The notes beneath the pieces are model-generated. The model did not search any database and had not been told where the DNA came from. It was given only the letters and a program-made list of their open reading frames with translations. From Formicarius rufipectus (lineage: Eukaryota; Chordata; Aves; Passeriformes; Formicariidae), in contig VXAU01001325.1 of the NCBI GenBank assembly GCA_013399695.1, forward strand, positions 443,135 to 507,134: a stretch of DNA of 64,000 nucleotides, given 5' to 3'. Position 1 is the stretch's first letter. Every line of letters begins with the position of its first letter. Positions 12,434 to 26,500 of the stretch are shown here, in pieces. The position numbers were made by a program, and so were the translations under genes.

Positions 12434-15400
12434 GCTCCCTGCATATTGAAAAATGAGAATAAATACTTTGAGTTTCAAACACTAAACTGGAGCAGAAAGA
12501 AGAGACATAAGTCTCTCCTTGTCATTCAAGAGACACCAAATCTGAAAGCAAATGAGAAAATGTTATTGAGCCAATAGCAAGCGTGTAGATACAAAGGTAC
12601 AGCCTGCCCAAAGTACAAGTGTATGGCTGAAAATGTTTGAACTGCCAACACTAATGTTTTTACAGAAAGGTATTAATTTCGCACCTACTCTCTGTACTAA
12701 TGATGTTAAACTTGGTACAAGGAGCACAAACATATTAAAGGACTCATTAACAAGGGTAAAAGGAACAGAAAACACAATATGCAATAGATATTTTTCATAT
12801 ACTACTGAGTGTAATTTCATATGCATGTCTTTATACAAGGATTTAAAAACTGGAAAGAAATATAGTTCTTTCAGAAACATTGGCAACATTTTCAATATTA
12901 ACCCTTATATTTTAATACTGTTTCTCATCTCTAGTGCATCTAAAATATACTGAAATTTGCTAATACTGATTTATGGTTTATTAATCAAAGTGAAACTGTA
13001 AAGTATTTCCTACCATTATTGTGAGTTAAATATTGTATTCTAGGTAAAGGTTACCTGTCCAGAGGCTAGATTAATAATTGAGAAGTAGGACTAATGGCAT
13101 ATTAGACCACTGGTGAAAGAGGCAAATTATGAAAAGCTATAAGGGTGACTTCATTGGCTGTTATAAATCTGGCAGGATAATGATTTCACATAGGGCTTTA
13201 TCTTTAAAAAGACATTAAATTAATCCAAAAAGACAAGACAAAAGTGTCTTAGAATTACATGTTAATATTAATCCAGTGCACAATGTATTATAAACTCAAA
13301 AATCAATTCTTGAAGAAGGGTCTTGACAAATTTAATGAATAAGTACAGAAACTCCCATTATCAGTAATAAAACTATTAAAAAAATGAAGAATGAACATTT
13401 ATTAGTTTAAACGTGTTGTACTTACACAGTATGATAGAAAAGTGAGGTACTTCTTATTCATGCTTGCAATTCTAATGTATATAAATCACAGAAAGAACCG
13501 TTCCAAAAGACCATTTAGAGAAGAGGGAAGGGACTGGTAGTCATGTGCAGCAAAATAAGAGACATTTTTGTGGGAGAGGGAGTGCTTGAAAGTGATTTCG
13601 TCTCCTCTACTTCCAGCAGACTAAGTGATCTTATTCTACATTACAAAAACGAACTTAACAACTGGGAAATTTTCTTTAATTCAGGGTAATTCCTGCCTAT
13701 TGTTGTGTTCAGCCCTTACTGTCACAGCAGCACATTCCAACCCACAAAGCGCCAGATCACTGATCACAAGCATGACTGATGGTGCATATGGGAACTGTTC
13801 CCTGTGCTTCTTCAAGTGCTGTGCCCCACAGGACAAGACTCTGGACTTTTCCTCGATTGGCATGTCATAATGAGTCTAGAACAGAAACTGGGAATATCCT
13901 TATTTTGAGATCCTTACTTGCTCTGTTTCTTTATGGATAGGCTTTCTGAACCTAGGACTGAGCTTGCTCTTTTGCATTTCCCAAGACACGAAGTCTGGAG
14001 TTGTTGTCCAGGACCCTAAGGTTCATAGAGCTCAGCCTCCAGAAGACCTTTTTAGAGCATAGTCAACAGGAGCCAAGCCCATGGCTCTTGCTCTGTCTGT
14101 CTTTGTGATAGTTCACCTGCCTTGTGTCTCTCAGACAGTCCTGGATTGATGAAGGTTTACACTGTGTGTATATGAACCATTGATTTTTGAGTGGGTGAAG
14201 GCAAAGCTGTTTATCTATCAATTACATTATTTGTTTCCCTTCCCGAAATGCTCATTTGTAACATGGCAAACAACAGAATAGTACCTTACTTCTGTGAAGT
14301 ACTGGTTAGTGATACACGTTTATGTTCATTTTGTATAGGAGTTAAAAATGCAGAACAAAAATATCATGTGATGTGGAGCCTGAAAATTCTTTTTATTTGC
14401 ATAAGCTTTTGGGAACAGAAGATTTTTTTTTTCTCCCTGCATATCTGACTTTACAAGAGTTTTGCTTTTTAGGAAGAAAGGACTTACTGTGGTTGTGACT
14501 TGCAGATGGCCAAATGGATGATTGTCCCTGTGGGCTGTATAAACCAGGTTTTGGTTTGGTTGGGAATACCTTCTTAGGACATTGATACCAGTTTTGATTT
14601 TGTTTTTAAATTTTTGCTCTACTGTGCATAGTGCTCTGCTGATCTATCTTTGGAACAAGTCACATGTCAGTTGCTTGAGAAAGGAGATCTGTTGGTAACT
14701 GACATTACAAAGAGTTCACAGAAGATTAAAAGAACATTTTTCTTTCTTCTGCGCTTCTTTTGCCTTCCTCTCTTAGAGAGTTTGTAAACTTATTTAGTAG
14801 GCTGAGATATGGTTTGCAATAAATAAGGATGTTCTATAATTAGCTTCTGACAAAAATAATATGCTGAACTTACTGAGACTTGATGAAATGTGAAAGATAC
14901 AAAGTTACAAATGTGCAGTAGTATTTGGCTAGGTATAAGCATTAATAGACATTATTTGTTGAAATTCCTTCTCAAAATCAGGAAATTATTGGAAATAAGC
15001 AGAAATTGTTAGGGTTGATGCTTCTGCAACATTAATATACTCCCTCCCTGTTAAAATTTTAGTAACCCTTTCTCTCTATTATGCAGAAACTACAGACATG
15101 TAAACCTTATTTTCTGTGCATGATTAATTAACAAATTACCCAAAGGTAACCTTAAATCTTACCCCTTTTCCCTGAAAAAAAAATTAAATTAATAGAATGA
15201 TTTCAATATGCTGCTAAAGGGAAAAAAGACAAGAAAAGGAAAAAAAAAAANAATTGTGAGTAACACAATTGTGGTGCCTGTCAGAACACATTACTCCTGG
15301 GCAGGGGTGTTGAACCTCCGTATAAAAAGGCAGCTATGTGACTTAAAATAGTTTTGTGCATAAAAGAACATAAAATTAAAAAGTAAAGAACTTAGATAAC

Positions 15401-18117
15401 AGTCCAGGATCTGAAATGGCTTTAACCTGGAAAATTAGTTTCTGGTCTTGAAATAAGATTTAATGTGGCTGTCAAAATTAGTTCCCTGTCCTTAANCAAC
15501 TGTATAACTTTGGGACAGAATAGTTTAAGCATTTTTTTCTCATAGTGACATTCTACCATGTAAGTGGTACCTTACCTCAATGATTACTTCTATTTTAATT
15601 AACAAACATGAAGTTTTTTCCCTTCAGTCAATCATGCCTGGTAAGAAGATGTTGCTTTAAGCAGTATAACCAAAAATTAATTGGGTGCTGGAGGCTCAGA
15701 AGACTGTTGTGCTTTCAGAAACTGGAAAGCCCCTCTCTGATTTGGGAGCATGCAGTCAGTCCAAGTTCAGAGCTGGAGACAAGTTGCGTCCTGCGGTTTT
15801 ATTCTCTTCCTGACATATCCCACTTTGTGCTGGTGTTGTAGGGTTTGTTCTGCTCTTCCCACTTCTGGCTGTGTAATACAAGAGTTCAGGATGATGAGCT
15901 GAAGGTGTGGTTTGCTGTGGCTTACAGGGGTGGCAAAGTCCGCTGCTGTCCATGAGACACTTGTAAAGAGCAAGTTGCTGCTGGAGCATGCTGATACACA
16001 CCCATTATACACAGGAACACCTTTTGAGAAGTTTTGCAGCTTTCCTTCCAAGAATGACTGCCTGGTCAGCTGAATGGTTTTTTACATGCTCTGTCACTTC
16101 GATTTTTCCCCCCGATGTTTATTTTCCAACAAAAGTACAGCTGACCTCACATATTTACAAGCCATAGATAAAAATAAAGGAATGATAATTAAGGGCATAA
16201 TTTCTATTCTATAAAATTGTTTGGTTTGATTTTAATAAGGGCTGAACTTCATCCATCTGGAAGTGAGTGCCTAGTTCTTTCAAACAGATAAACACACTAC
16301 ATACTTTGTACAGCTAAGATGTCTGCAGTTTTTATAAGCTGGTAGAGGGGCTGTTTTATTTAACATAGTTAATATTGAAAATATTATTTGATTCTAAGTT
16401 TAAAAAAGAAGTGCAAATTCTAAACCACAGGCTTTGTTAAGGCTTTCTAATTCCATTCCAAGTATTATGGAAGTCTGCTGTTTGAATAAGACCAAGTCAT
16501 CTTTTAATTCCTAAACTGGCTCCCATAAAAGGCTGGAAAGTCTTTGATCTATGTGAAAGAGAAGATCACCAGGGAGAAGCCTCTGCTTCTGTTTGTCCAA
16601 ATGTTGCAAGCAGAGTCTCTAGGCTATAGCTAACAATTCAAATTATATTTGTTTGTGTCTTTAACAGACTTTTGATTTGCATATAAAAGGAATTTCAATG
16701 GCAATATCAGCTCTTTCATGGAATTTGCAATGGAGGAAAAAGGCTAGTTAAAGTTTGATCTAATAGACTGGCCTGAAATGATGTCATGTAATTAGTGTGT
16801 GGTAGTATAAATATTGCCTGATATCATATTTCCAAAACTATCAGGTATGTACATAGCAAGGCTGATGAAGGCTATACAAAACTGGGAGATAGAAACTTTT
16901 CCAAAATTAGACTAAAAACATGGCAATAGAATACATTGCATGGAATGGAATGAAATAGAGGTTTTCCTGAAAGAAATAAAATATCTGGAAAGACTATTCT
17001 AGGATAAATAAGGGAAATTCAGCCTTTGTAGAATGCAGTTTCTAGTGAGATCCCCTTTTTCATTGGCCATTGTGAAGGTAAATAGAAGGTACAGAACCAG
17101 GCTGAAGAGCTGTTCTGATTATTTAATAGTGAAAAATATGAAGAAACCACAGGATTTGTAAAGAAGGCTCCATACTGCAGCTTATGTGGATGGCAGCTAG
17201 TTTTATTTTGAGTGAAGTAGGAGGCAGCATGCAACAGCACTGTCGTCTATCTATGACTGAAGTTGTACTTCTCAGCTTATTTATAATCAACTGTGAAAAT
17301 TGCCTACAAGTGATTTTTCTGCATAGGGTGCTCCTGTAAAGACCTTTCTTTCCTGGGGAAGGTCAAAGATAATTTAATGTTTCCTCCCTTCCATGACAGC
17401 CTTAGGTGAGGGCTTAGATAGGAAGTACTGTTCTTGCAACTCAGACCTTGTTGTTCTTTTCTTGAGTATTTGTCTCAACCAAATGCACATACAAGAAGTT
17501 GTCCTACAGAAGCAAGATCAGTAGCTATGTGATTAGATTAGGCTGGTGCTTATTGCTTTTGTTCTCCATTATCCCCATTTGACAATCATTTTATTTCCCT
17601 TTTAATGTTAAGAGGAAGAAGTTGTGATTCACCTTACAAGAGCAAACTATGTCCTGTGAAGCCTTACAACTTCCCTCTCAGTATGAAATAAAACAACTCT
17701 AGAGGTAAATGTACCTTTTTAACTGAATAGCAAAGATCCTAACTAGACTAGAATTTGTTTCTAGTGTTAAAAATGGTCCTTTAGCATGTCAACTTTTACT
17801 GTTTCCATGAGAATGATGTAATACTGTGACCTCATATAAAAAACTAATGCAAAGTTCAGCTGCTCCTCTCCAACAGTCCTTTTAAACAATGACAATATGT
17901 TGTTTTTCTGCCTGCTCGTCTCAGAAAGGCACATGTCCCCCAGATAGTACGTTTTTAGCATGATGTAGTCGGAAAAATAAAGGATGTCATTTCTTCCTCT
18001 AAACTTTGCCTTTGTTACCTACGTAGTGAGTAATTGCTCGAATAAAGGGTCTGGACAATCTTAATCACATCCAGAGAGTTCAAAGGGGTCTGTAAAGTTT
18101 GTCATCACTGTTTAAGC
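12434..18117. other. unique AT-rich DNA, no gene seen
   Basis: No supported gene or repeat family over about 5.7 kb. Single ambiguous bases occur at 15251 (after an A run) and 15496. Open frames of 110 codons or fewer, for example overlapping frames on both strands around 12563-12953, look like chance AT-rich frames. Confidence 0.5.
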
Positions 18118-18480
18118 TGTCAAATCATAGAAAATGGTCCTGGAAAAGACCTGAAGAGGTCATGAAGTCTCTAAACTAAGATCAGCTTTACCTATCTTTT
18201 TTTTTCCTGAAAGATGTTTGTCTAACCTTTTCCAGTGATGGAAATTCCATGACCTTCACAGAAAATCTATTCCAAAGCTTTTCCTTAATGTTTAACCTTT
18301 GATGCTGTCACTGCTTATTCTTTCCACTATGAGCAAGTAGAAAAGATGAGTTTTTTCTTCATGACAAGAGCTTTTCATGTAATTGAAGGATGCTATGATC
18401 TTTCCCCTCTTTCCCAACAAACTATTTTTTTCTGTCTTCGTGTTATCTAATCTCTATTTTCTTCACTCTTTTCTGGAGAG
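18118..18480 (-). mobile_element. old CR1 LINE fragment, 3' end, minus strand
   Basis: Read on the plus strand it begins with the antisense CR1 3' tip (aatcatagaa, then tggaaaagacctgaagaggt). It continues through antisense terminal ORF2/3'UTR words such as ccagtgatggaaattccat, ttccttaatgtttaacctt and gatctttcccctctttccc. These follow the order of CR1 consensus 'cagtgatggagattccac', 'tttcctaatgtccaacct' and 'catgtcccctctcagtc'. Divergence is high, so this is an old copy. Only the 3' few hundred bases are present, as is typical for 5'-truncated CR1. The right boundary is approximate. Confidence 0.72.
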
Positions 18481-19327
18481 GTGATGAAGCAAAAAGATTT
18501 GATATTCTTCCTCTGACCCTGTTACCTTCCTTTCAATCTTTCTTCTAGTTGAGCAAGGAGGATAATGATAAGACTCTTTGGATCATTGTGTTCTCTTCCA
18601 GGCTACCTAACAAGTTTACCCTGGTATTGTTAGCTATTTTTACTTTTATTTAGTTAACATTTTGATTTTGCTGCCTTTTTTTTTTAATATTTCTTTGTTG
18701 AGTATAAAACCATTGATGTTACTCTCAGAGAAGTTTTATCACTTCTTGTCTTGCTGAACATATTTCCATCTGCCTGTAGAACAGGTTATACATGCTCCTT
18801 TGCATTGAAAGCTTTAGTTACCTTGGTTTCCGCATGATGTGCATCTGTGTTAACTATATGAGATAACTTTGGTTAAAATATCAATAAGGCTCTGATTTAA
18901 ACCATTACCATAAAGGAAAGCATTATTTTTAAGGGTCATCATTAGGGACATAATATCCCTTTCCTTCCCGCAAACAGTTTTTTTTTCTAAGGCATCTTGT
19001 CTTGTTTAGACCTTCAGAATCACCTCTGTATTGAAGCTTTATGATTACTTAGCAGCAGGGTTTTCAGTTCATTTTGTGTCTGTACTTTGTCTATGGACTT
19101 ACCTCCACCCAGTTCCACTATGAAGTGTAGGTCACTGCTTTTTTCTTTTTCAGTGCACAGCTGTCCTTCTGGCAGTCCTTGTGGTAAACATCTTCCAGTT
19201 TTTTTTCAGTCCCTGAACTCTACAGGACTGAGCCAAAAACTTTGTCATGTAAGCCCCGTCAATAAATATCTGTTTCTTAGGCTAATGGGATTAGTTTGTT
19301 TTAATTTTATTTTTTTTATTTTTTTTT
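18481..19327. other. unique T-rich DNA up to an assembly gap
   Basis: No gene or clear repeat. The last bases before the gap are an almost pure T run, so the gap probably begins in low-complexity sequence. Confidence 0.5.
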
Positions 19328-19530
19328 NNNNNNNNNNNNNNNNNNNNNNNNNNNNNNNNNNNNNNNNNNNNNNNNNNNNNNNNNNNNNNNNNNNNNNNNN
19401 NNNNNNNNNNNNNNNNNNNNNNNNNNNNNNNNNNNNNNNNNNNNNNNNNNNNNNNNNNNNNNNNNNNNNNNNNNNNNNNNNNNNNNNNNNNNNNNNNNNN
19501 NNNNNNNNNNNNNNNNNNNNNNNNNNNNNN
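19328..19530. other. assembly gap (203 N)
   Basis: Bases 19328-19530 are all N. Any open frame running through this interval is an artefact of treating N as readable. Confidence 0.99.
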
Positions 19531-22500
19531 TCCCTGTCCTTAAGGATTCCCACGTGAACCTTGTGAGGACCCTTTCTGATTTTCCATGAACCTCATCTGG
19601 AAGTAAAGACAGCAAATCCTTTCTCCTCCCCTTTTCCAATTCTTTTTGACATGCAAATATTCATGTATGTCTCACAACAGTTCTTCAGTTTAAGGAAGCT
19701 AAACCATGAGATCAGAGACTTTGAGAAATGTCAGTAAAGCCCTATATATATCTTGCTTTTATATGTGGAAGAAAAATAATGATTTCCTCTCCTATTTGAA
19801 TTTGAGGGGAAAAAAGAATTTTCAAAGTCATGAAAGAGTTCAGTCTTCTGAGCATGAATATCTAAGAAAGATGTGATCCTAAAATGACAAGGAGTCAACA
19901 TCTGGGTATGTTTTCCCACATTAGCAACTGCTGTCCTAAACTGCTGTTGTATGTGATGTTAAACAGCTGCTCAGTTTCACCCCAGAGGTAAGAATATTGT
20001 GTATCTGACTTACATTTCAGTTTTTCAGGACTTTTGAGATTAAAAGGCCTCAGAGAATGTGTAAGGCAGTAGCACTGAAAGGACACTCTACTTGATACCT
20101 ATAAAATCATGTTTAATTGAATAAAAAGCTGCTGACATGTTATAATGCTTATTCTTGGCACTACTGTATTACAATATCCAACCATAATTTCTCATTATCT
20201 ATATACTGAATTTTTTAAGTCAACAATTTGAGTCTGTCTCCACTGTGTGCTAGGGAAATCCTATACAAATAGCTACTACAAATGTTAACAGCTGATCCAT
20301 TTCAAAGTGCTGTTACCTTTGCCTACTTTTCAGCAAGAATAATCTCTATCCTGCAAACAACATCAACTCGTCCAATAGGCTTAAAAGCCTAGTGGCTTTC
20401 GAAGTTGTATGTGCAAATAGGTTTTCTTACCGATCTGTTTTTTGGGGAAGAAAAAGGATTTATAGGGTCAGGGAAAGAATTATTTGGGAGCTGTTCATAT
20501 TTAATAAAATTACACTCAGGAAGTTTACAAAGGATAAAAAAGATGAAAGTTTTGTAAACTACCCAGGTGTTCTTCCTCTAGTGATTATACACGGGATACT
20601 GAAATGTAGCACATCAGTGCCTGTAGTTTTTGTCTTCATTTCTGTATCTTTAATGAGATGAATCATGTCACTCTAAAGGAAAGGCATGGCTTTAACACAC
20701 CTGCACTGTCTGGGACTTTTATATTCCCCAAAACCTTAATGACTTGGTGTAAAGATGTTCATAACAAAGCAGAAGTATAATCTTGTATGCACTTACACGC
20801 AGAAATAAAATGGTCTCTTACAAAAGAATTGTTGAAGTGAGAATTATAGATGTCACTTCTTTCAAAAGTTTCATAGTAAAAGGTTCTTTTGAAGATGGCC
20901 TTGTTTTATAAATCCAGGTGGAAACAGTTAACCATTTTCGAAGACCAAACTTAGCTCTAACTACATGTGCAAAATCAGTGGCTCTGGAGTTAAATTTCTG
21001 TTTACTAATGTAGTTCAATCCTTTGCTCAATTTTTTTTTCCTTCAAAATGACCTCATAACTTTATTCCATAAGAGGATATGGTGACATGTTGCTTTCCAG
21101 TTTGTCTGAATTACTGCAAAAGATGTGGCTTGCAGTGTGAGAACTAAAAAGAATATTCTAAATTTTTTTTCAACTATAGATTGTAGGTATATCTCTCCTA
21201 AAAGGACATAACTGAAAATGGTATGGAGACCTTTATGCTGATTATTAATTATGATGTGTCTGAATCATTAGCATAAAAGCAAAATCAAAGACTGGATTCA
21301 AACTGAGATTATTGTGGTAGCTGGAACAATATTTTGAGCTGAAGGAACCCACTGAATATACTAAGACTGAAAAAGAGTCTTGTTCAATCACTTACCCCAT
21401 TTTTTCCCTAGCCTTGTCATGCAAAACCATGAGAGTGCTCTCATAGAAAACGAGACAAGAAATGTTCCCTTATTTACTACCTGAAAATAATCTGCAAACA
21501 AGCATAATTTACCTGACATGCACATTAATGAATTCTGCTCTACTGGTCTGTTTCCCTTCACTCATTGTAGGCACTTTTGCTCTTGTAATTCAGTGCAGTA
21601 AGTCTTACCCCTCAGTCAGTGATACTTCCAGAGTCACAAGAAAGTTCTACAAAGTATTGTCTTTCCCTTGAGGAATATTACTCTGCATTCACCTCACATA
21701 ACACAGCCTCTTTACAGATTGCAAACGTCATTCTAGTCAAACCAGTCTGGTAGTGAGTCTTCTCTAAATAAACTTTCTTTTATTTCCCTGGTCTTAAAGT
21801 CTGTTCTCTGTCTCTTTATTTTCTTCACTCTTTTGTGTGTGGTTGAGATTTATAAGGACTGCTGTTACAAGCTCTGTTTTCTTGCATCAGTCCTTTTGGT
21901 CTCAAGACCTTAGAACAGAGAATTTACAGTGGCTATAAAAAGGACCCCCCAAAAGTACAATTCACCTTTGCAAATGTTCTGAATTTGACATAGAAAACTA
22001 GTGAGATGAAAGGTTGTTCCTATTATTCTCCATGCAGAAAACCGTCTTCTGACTACCATTAAAATTAGAGAGAAGCTTACACCAAGTTCTCTTTTTAGAA
22101 GTTAGAGAAAATTCTCACCCCTGTCAAAATCTTCATCTCTACCTTTGTAGAAAGCCAAGCTGGCTTGAGATCTGAGAAACTTTCATCTTCGGGAAAATTC
22201 AAGCACAGATTTATGCTTAGGTCTATGTCTAAGGGAGCTGTATTTCTTCACTGGACCTAGCTGAGTATTCTAAGCAAAATAAGAAAACCTGTTATAAATA
22301 AACCTAATTAAGCATTTTCAGATGAATAAACAGTAGTTTCATAACCCTTGCTATGAAATCTCATAATCTTATAATTAATTCCATGTTTAATATCAAACTG
22401 ACAGTTTGATGGAGTTGCTTTGAGGATTAAATAGGGAAACGCACCACATGCAGTTTTCCTACTCCATACGCTACAGATTTTATATGGGAATGACATCACG

Positions 22501-22630
22501 CTAAATAAAGAGACATGTCGTCTATTACCTGGATAGTGTGTGCTAAATAATGTCAAACCTGGAACCTTGCACATTATTTCCTTTTTCAGAACTGAGCTCC
22601 CTAAAGTTCTCTTTGTTCACATTTCCCCAG
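19531..22630. other. unique AT-rich DNA, no gene seen
   Basis: No supported gene, RNA or repeat family. Open frames of 60-90 codons are present in several frames without recognisable motifs. Confidence 0.5.
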
Positions 22631-22675
22631 ATTGGTCATCTCACTCTGAAGCAGCATCTGTACAGTCTATGAAAG
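22631..22675 (+). other. candidate 45-nt exon (weak)
   Basis: A strong acceptor (a long pyrimidine tract ending tttccccag at 22630) is followed 45 nt later by a strong donor (GAAAG/gtaagaaag at 22676). In one phase the interval is open and would read WSSHSEAASVQSMK (enters with 2 nt, leaves with 1 nt); the other two phases contain stops. The length is a multiple of three, as for a cassette exon. I do not recognise the peptide and no neighbouring exon is evident, so this may be a chance pairing or a noncoding-RNA exon. RNA-seq would settle it. Confidence 0.18.
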
Positions 22676-23474
22676 GTAAGAAAGTGAAAATCAGGCTTTG
22701 GTTTTCTTAGGATGTATTCCAAGACTCTGTGACTTGTGTGAGGTATGTTTCCCACTGTTACTAGCATGCTGGACGAGATCTTAATTGATCTCTTGTTCTT
22801 TCTTTTCTGGGCAGAATGGAGTCTTTGAAGATGAATACTGGCTCATAAACTAAATGCTTTCAGCTGTTGCTGCTGAACATAACAATTCCTAAGAAGATTT
22901 TTGTCAGTTGCTTAGAGATTTTCTTGGTTTTTATGGAGAAGAAAAGGTTGTCGTTTAACCCTTAGACAACTTCTGGATAGCATTACAAGCCACATTAAGT
23001 GTCTGCAGTAGAAATTTAACAGCTAGAGAAGGAAACCATTCTTTAATAAGGCAAAGCATTTAGAAATGTGACCACTGTATCCTGATTAGATGCAGGATTT
23101 GGAATGGCCTGTTGTGTAGGAGATGGTAGTCGATGATTAAATTGGCCTACTCTAAACTTTAAAAAAAAACACAAATAAACTTAAATAAACTGAAATATTA
23201 CTACTGCATGTATATGTAGTAGCTAAGTGAGAAAAGCTTGCAGGACAAGACCAATATGCAACATGCTGACACAACACAAAGTAGTATCAATCTTTTATAA
23301 AAAGCCATTTCAAGCCTTTTCTTGCCTTTACTCCAGGAAGGAGTGACATGCTTACATGGTGCAGCTGGCATCTTGGCTTGGTCTGATAATGCATAACCAG
23401 GGGGTCATGAAATGTTTGAGTTGGAATCCCCACCCCCAACACAAAAAAAATATTCTAAATGAAAAGCAGAAGCA
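22676..23474. other. unique AT-rich DNA, no feature seen
   Basis: Nothing supported. A second acceptor-like site (tttcttttctgggcag near 22816) is followed by a short open stretch that soon meets a stop. Confidence 0.5.
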
Positions 23475-23570
23475 CAGTGGGGTGAGAAGGAACACGTTTG
23501 GGAGTCAGGCATGCCTGAGTTCAAATGCTCCCATAGCAGAACTTTGCCTTTGTGACCTTCTTTCTCCCCA
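23475..23570 (+). mobile_element. ancient MIR SINE remnant with tRNA-derived head
   Basis: The segment holds ggagtcaggcatgcctgagt and then ttcaaatgctc, followed about 25 bp later by tttgtgacctt. This matches the MIR order 'ggagtcagactgcctgggttcaaatcc ... tgtgacctt', including the box B-like gagttcaaat of the tRNA-derived head. The head extends back to about 23475 (cacagtggggtgag). The 3' part fades after 23570. The family is known to be ancient in amniotes; the match was made by eye. Confidence 0.65.
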
Positions 23571-26500
23571 GAGAAGCAGGGCACAATATTCTCTGTCTTG
23601 ATGGAGACAGTCTTTTGAACTTCTCTATGGAAACAGCAGGTTTCTTCAGGTATCTTTCAGTTCTACACACATCATGTTATCCTTGCTGTCAGGCAGCAAG
23701 AGGCCGGGGAACAACTCATGGGAGTAACTCTAGTATGGGAACCTCGTGACTACTGCCTGGAGTTATTCCAGGTCCACAATCAGGAAGAAGGGAAAGGAGA
23801 AACTGAGACCTCCATTACAGCTGGGGTTGGGTCCCAAACTTGCTTTATTGTATAAACTGTTATGGACCAAATCATAATATCTGAAGCTTCCGCTTTATCA
23901 TGTGTTTGCATCTTCTCTATTGGGAAACAACAAAGCAGCCACTGAAAATCTTGGATTAAATGGTGGAATGAATATCTGGTAGGACTAAAAGAGAAAACCA
24001 TCTGAAGAATGTGGAACAGGTAATGAAAGATGGGACAGGCTTGAGAATAGCAGGAAAAAAGGGCTTGTCTCCTCTCGGGGACATGTTGAGGTGCTGGAAA
24101 GTACCTCACTCTCCCTGCACCTCTGCTGATAAGACACCTCAGCCCCCTTCTTGACCAAATGTCATCTTTTGTCCCCTCTGTCTGGTGTCCTTAACAACTA
24201 ACAACCCATTACTGTTACCAGCTGAAGCTCTGACAGTTCTTGCTGTTGGCTGAGGGATTCTTACCTTGATAACATGCTTTCTAAGGATTCACAAGAAAGA
24301 TTTTTTCTTTTGTTGATTTAACAGCCCCTCTCCTACCCAAAGAGAGTAAATTGCATACATGAAACTACCTTTGGGCGCAAACTCGTGTGGCTGTAAACTA
24401 GAAAATACCAGAATTAAGGCTATTGTTTGTTTTCCAAAATTTATTTAATCTTCCAGTGATTATCTGTAACTTCTGTGATTATGTGCTTCTTATCCACAAT
24501 ACCCTTGCCTCATCCAGTACTTACTCAAAGAGCAACTGCTTAATCTTTTCTCCCCTTTTTGTTTCTTTTGTTGCTGTGTACTGCCTTGCTATAAAACCCA
24601 TACTGCTCATTTCATAGAGTTTTCTGTAAAACTCATCACATGGGATTCTCTTTCAAAAGCACTTTAAAAATTTTTGGTTTTCCATTTCTGTGAGATAACC
24701 CATTTTATCAAGATTTCCTAGAAAATGTGAATCCAAACTGCAAAACACTATGGTGGATTTTTAAAAAAGTAGCGCATTTATTTTGGACCCAGACTTGAAG
24801 AAAAAGTAATAAGCAGATTCCACCAAGTGAACAGTCACAATGAATGCAAGTAACAGACCTTGCTGAGCAACACCTGGGACCTCTGGGACAGATTGAATCC
24901 AGCTGTTCAGAGGACACACTTTACCATACCTTGAGTTTCTTTCAACTTCTGCAGCAAGCAGAGGTCTTGCAAACAGTACCTTATTTTCAAGTCAATCATG
25001 GGGAATTGTCAGCTCAGTCAATTGGACAGAAGCTCTTAACTGAAAACAGTATGTTACAATCTTTAATTTCACTCTTTCTTGAATGTGCTTGCAGAAGGAT
25101 ACTAGCCTACAGATATGTGGGCAATCTCATCATTGTCTTCTCTTAATCACTTAAATTCCTTTGCAACTTATTTTCTTTTATGAGTTTCTCTTCTTTTTTT
25201 TTCCAGAGATTTGTTCAATTAAGTATGACTTCGGAAGTCAGAGGAAAGGTTCTAATTTCTGTATGTTTTCTTACTTATTTGTAAATACTTTCATGTATAA
25301 CAATATGAAACAAACTCTTAGAGTTGAAAACGTCTCCACTACCTCATAATTATATTTAGTGTTTCAGTTTTCCAGCATAATACTTTCATGAGAGTGGAGG
25401 TAGAAGTAGGATAGGAGCATTGTTTCCTAACTATAACTGGAATAAAATGAGATCTTAGGGTGCTATTCTTGCTACAATTGACTTTAACACATGACATTAC
25501 ACTAAATCTGTGGATTGTCTGCCAGCATGTACTGTTCATATATTGAAGAATATACTTAATATCTTGATTCTGTACTTATTTATGAAACTTCCAGCAGTTC
25601 ATAACTAGTGCTTTTGCCTTAGACGTCACAAAATCAAATCCTTATTATATCCCATGAGTTCCATATTAGGCTGAAATTCCAATGGAAATTCATGAGGGAC
25701 TTTCTGTCTACAGGGTTTTGTAATGTGGCTATGAATACCACTAAGAATGTTTTTCTTAAAAGCTGGATATCCACACATGCCCTATTGGTAAACCACTGAG
25801 TTGCTGAATTAAGATTTTATTTACCACTGGAATAAATATACTACCCAGTATACACATAGTCAGGAACCACATATGGGAACCATTTGTAGGCTATATCAAC
25901 ATCAGTTATTTGCTGTATTTAATGCTGTATGTTAGTTTTGGGAAGTATGTATTTAATATTATTAACTTTGCTTGTTAATCTCTTCATCTCTTCCTTTGAG
26001 AATCCTAATCTTTCTAAAAGTGTTTTGCTGTCCAGTCACTCATGTTTTGAACCTGGTTTCAGAGAAAATTCTATCTTTCTTAGATGTCTTGTTTGTTATT
26101 TGCTTTAACCTTCATGTTATCAAAATAGATTTTGTAAACTTAAGATGTTTGTAAAAAGAAGACATACACAAGACATAGATGTGTTTTTTTTTAATTGAAC
26201 TCTTATTTGACATAAAGTAATAGTGCTTTTAAGTATTTTTTCTCCTACAAAAGTATACTACTACGCACTATATATAACTTCTTGAAGAAAAGGAATAAAA
26301 TGCATTGACCTGATTTAGCATTTTATTTCTAATTTGTTACCTGATGAGTAATGAGAAATGACTATCTGAATAAATTTTTTCTGAATATTTTAATAGGCCA
26401 TGCACAGTTTTCCCAGCTTATTTATGGCTGTAGCCATTTGATAGTATACATTTTTAAAAGTTGATTGTTGGCACTGGTTGATACACCTGTCATAGTATCT

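Noticed and set aside
15483..19543. Shared 13-mer tccctgtccttaa next to an N at 15496 and at the right edge of the gap (19531)
   Set aside because: Many 13-mers are expected to recur by chance in 64 kb, and the flanks do not match.
19087..19639. Open frames of 100-156 codons
   Set aside because: Most of their length is the 203-N gap.
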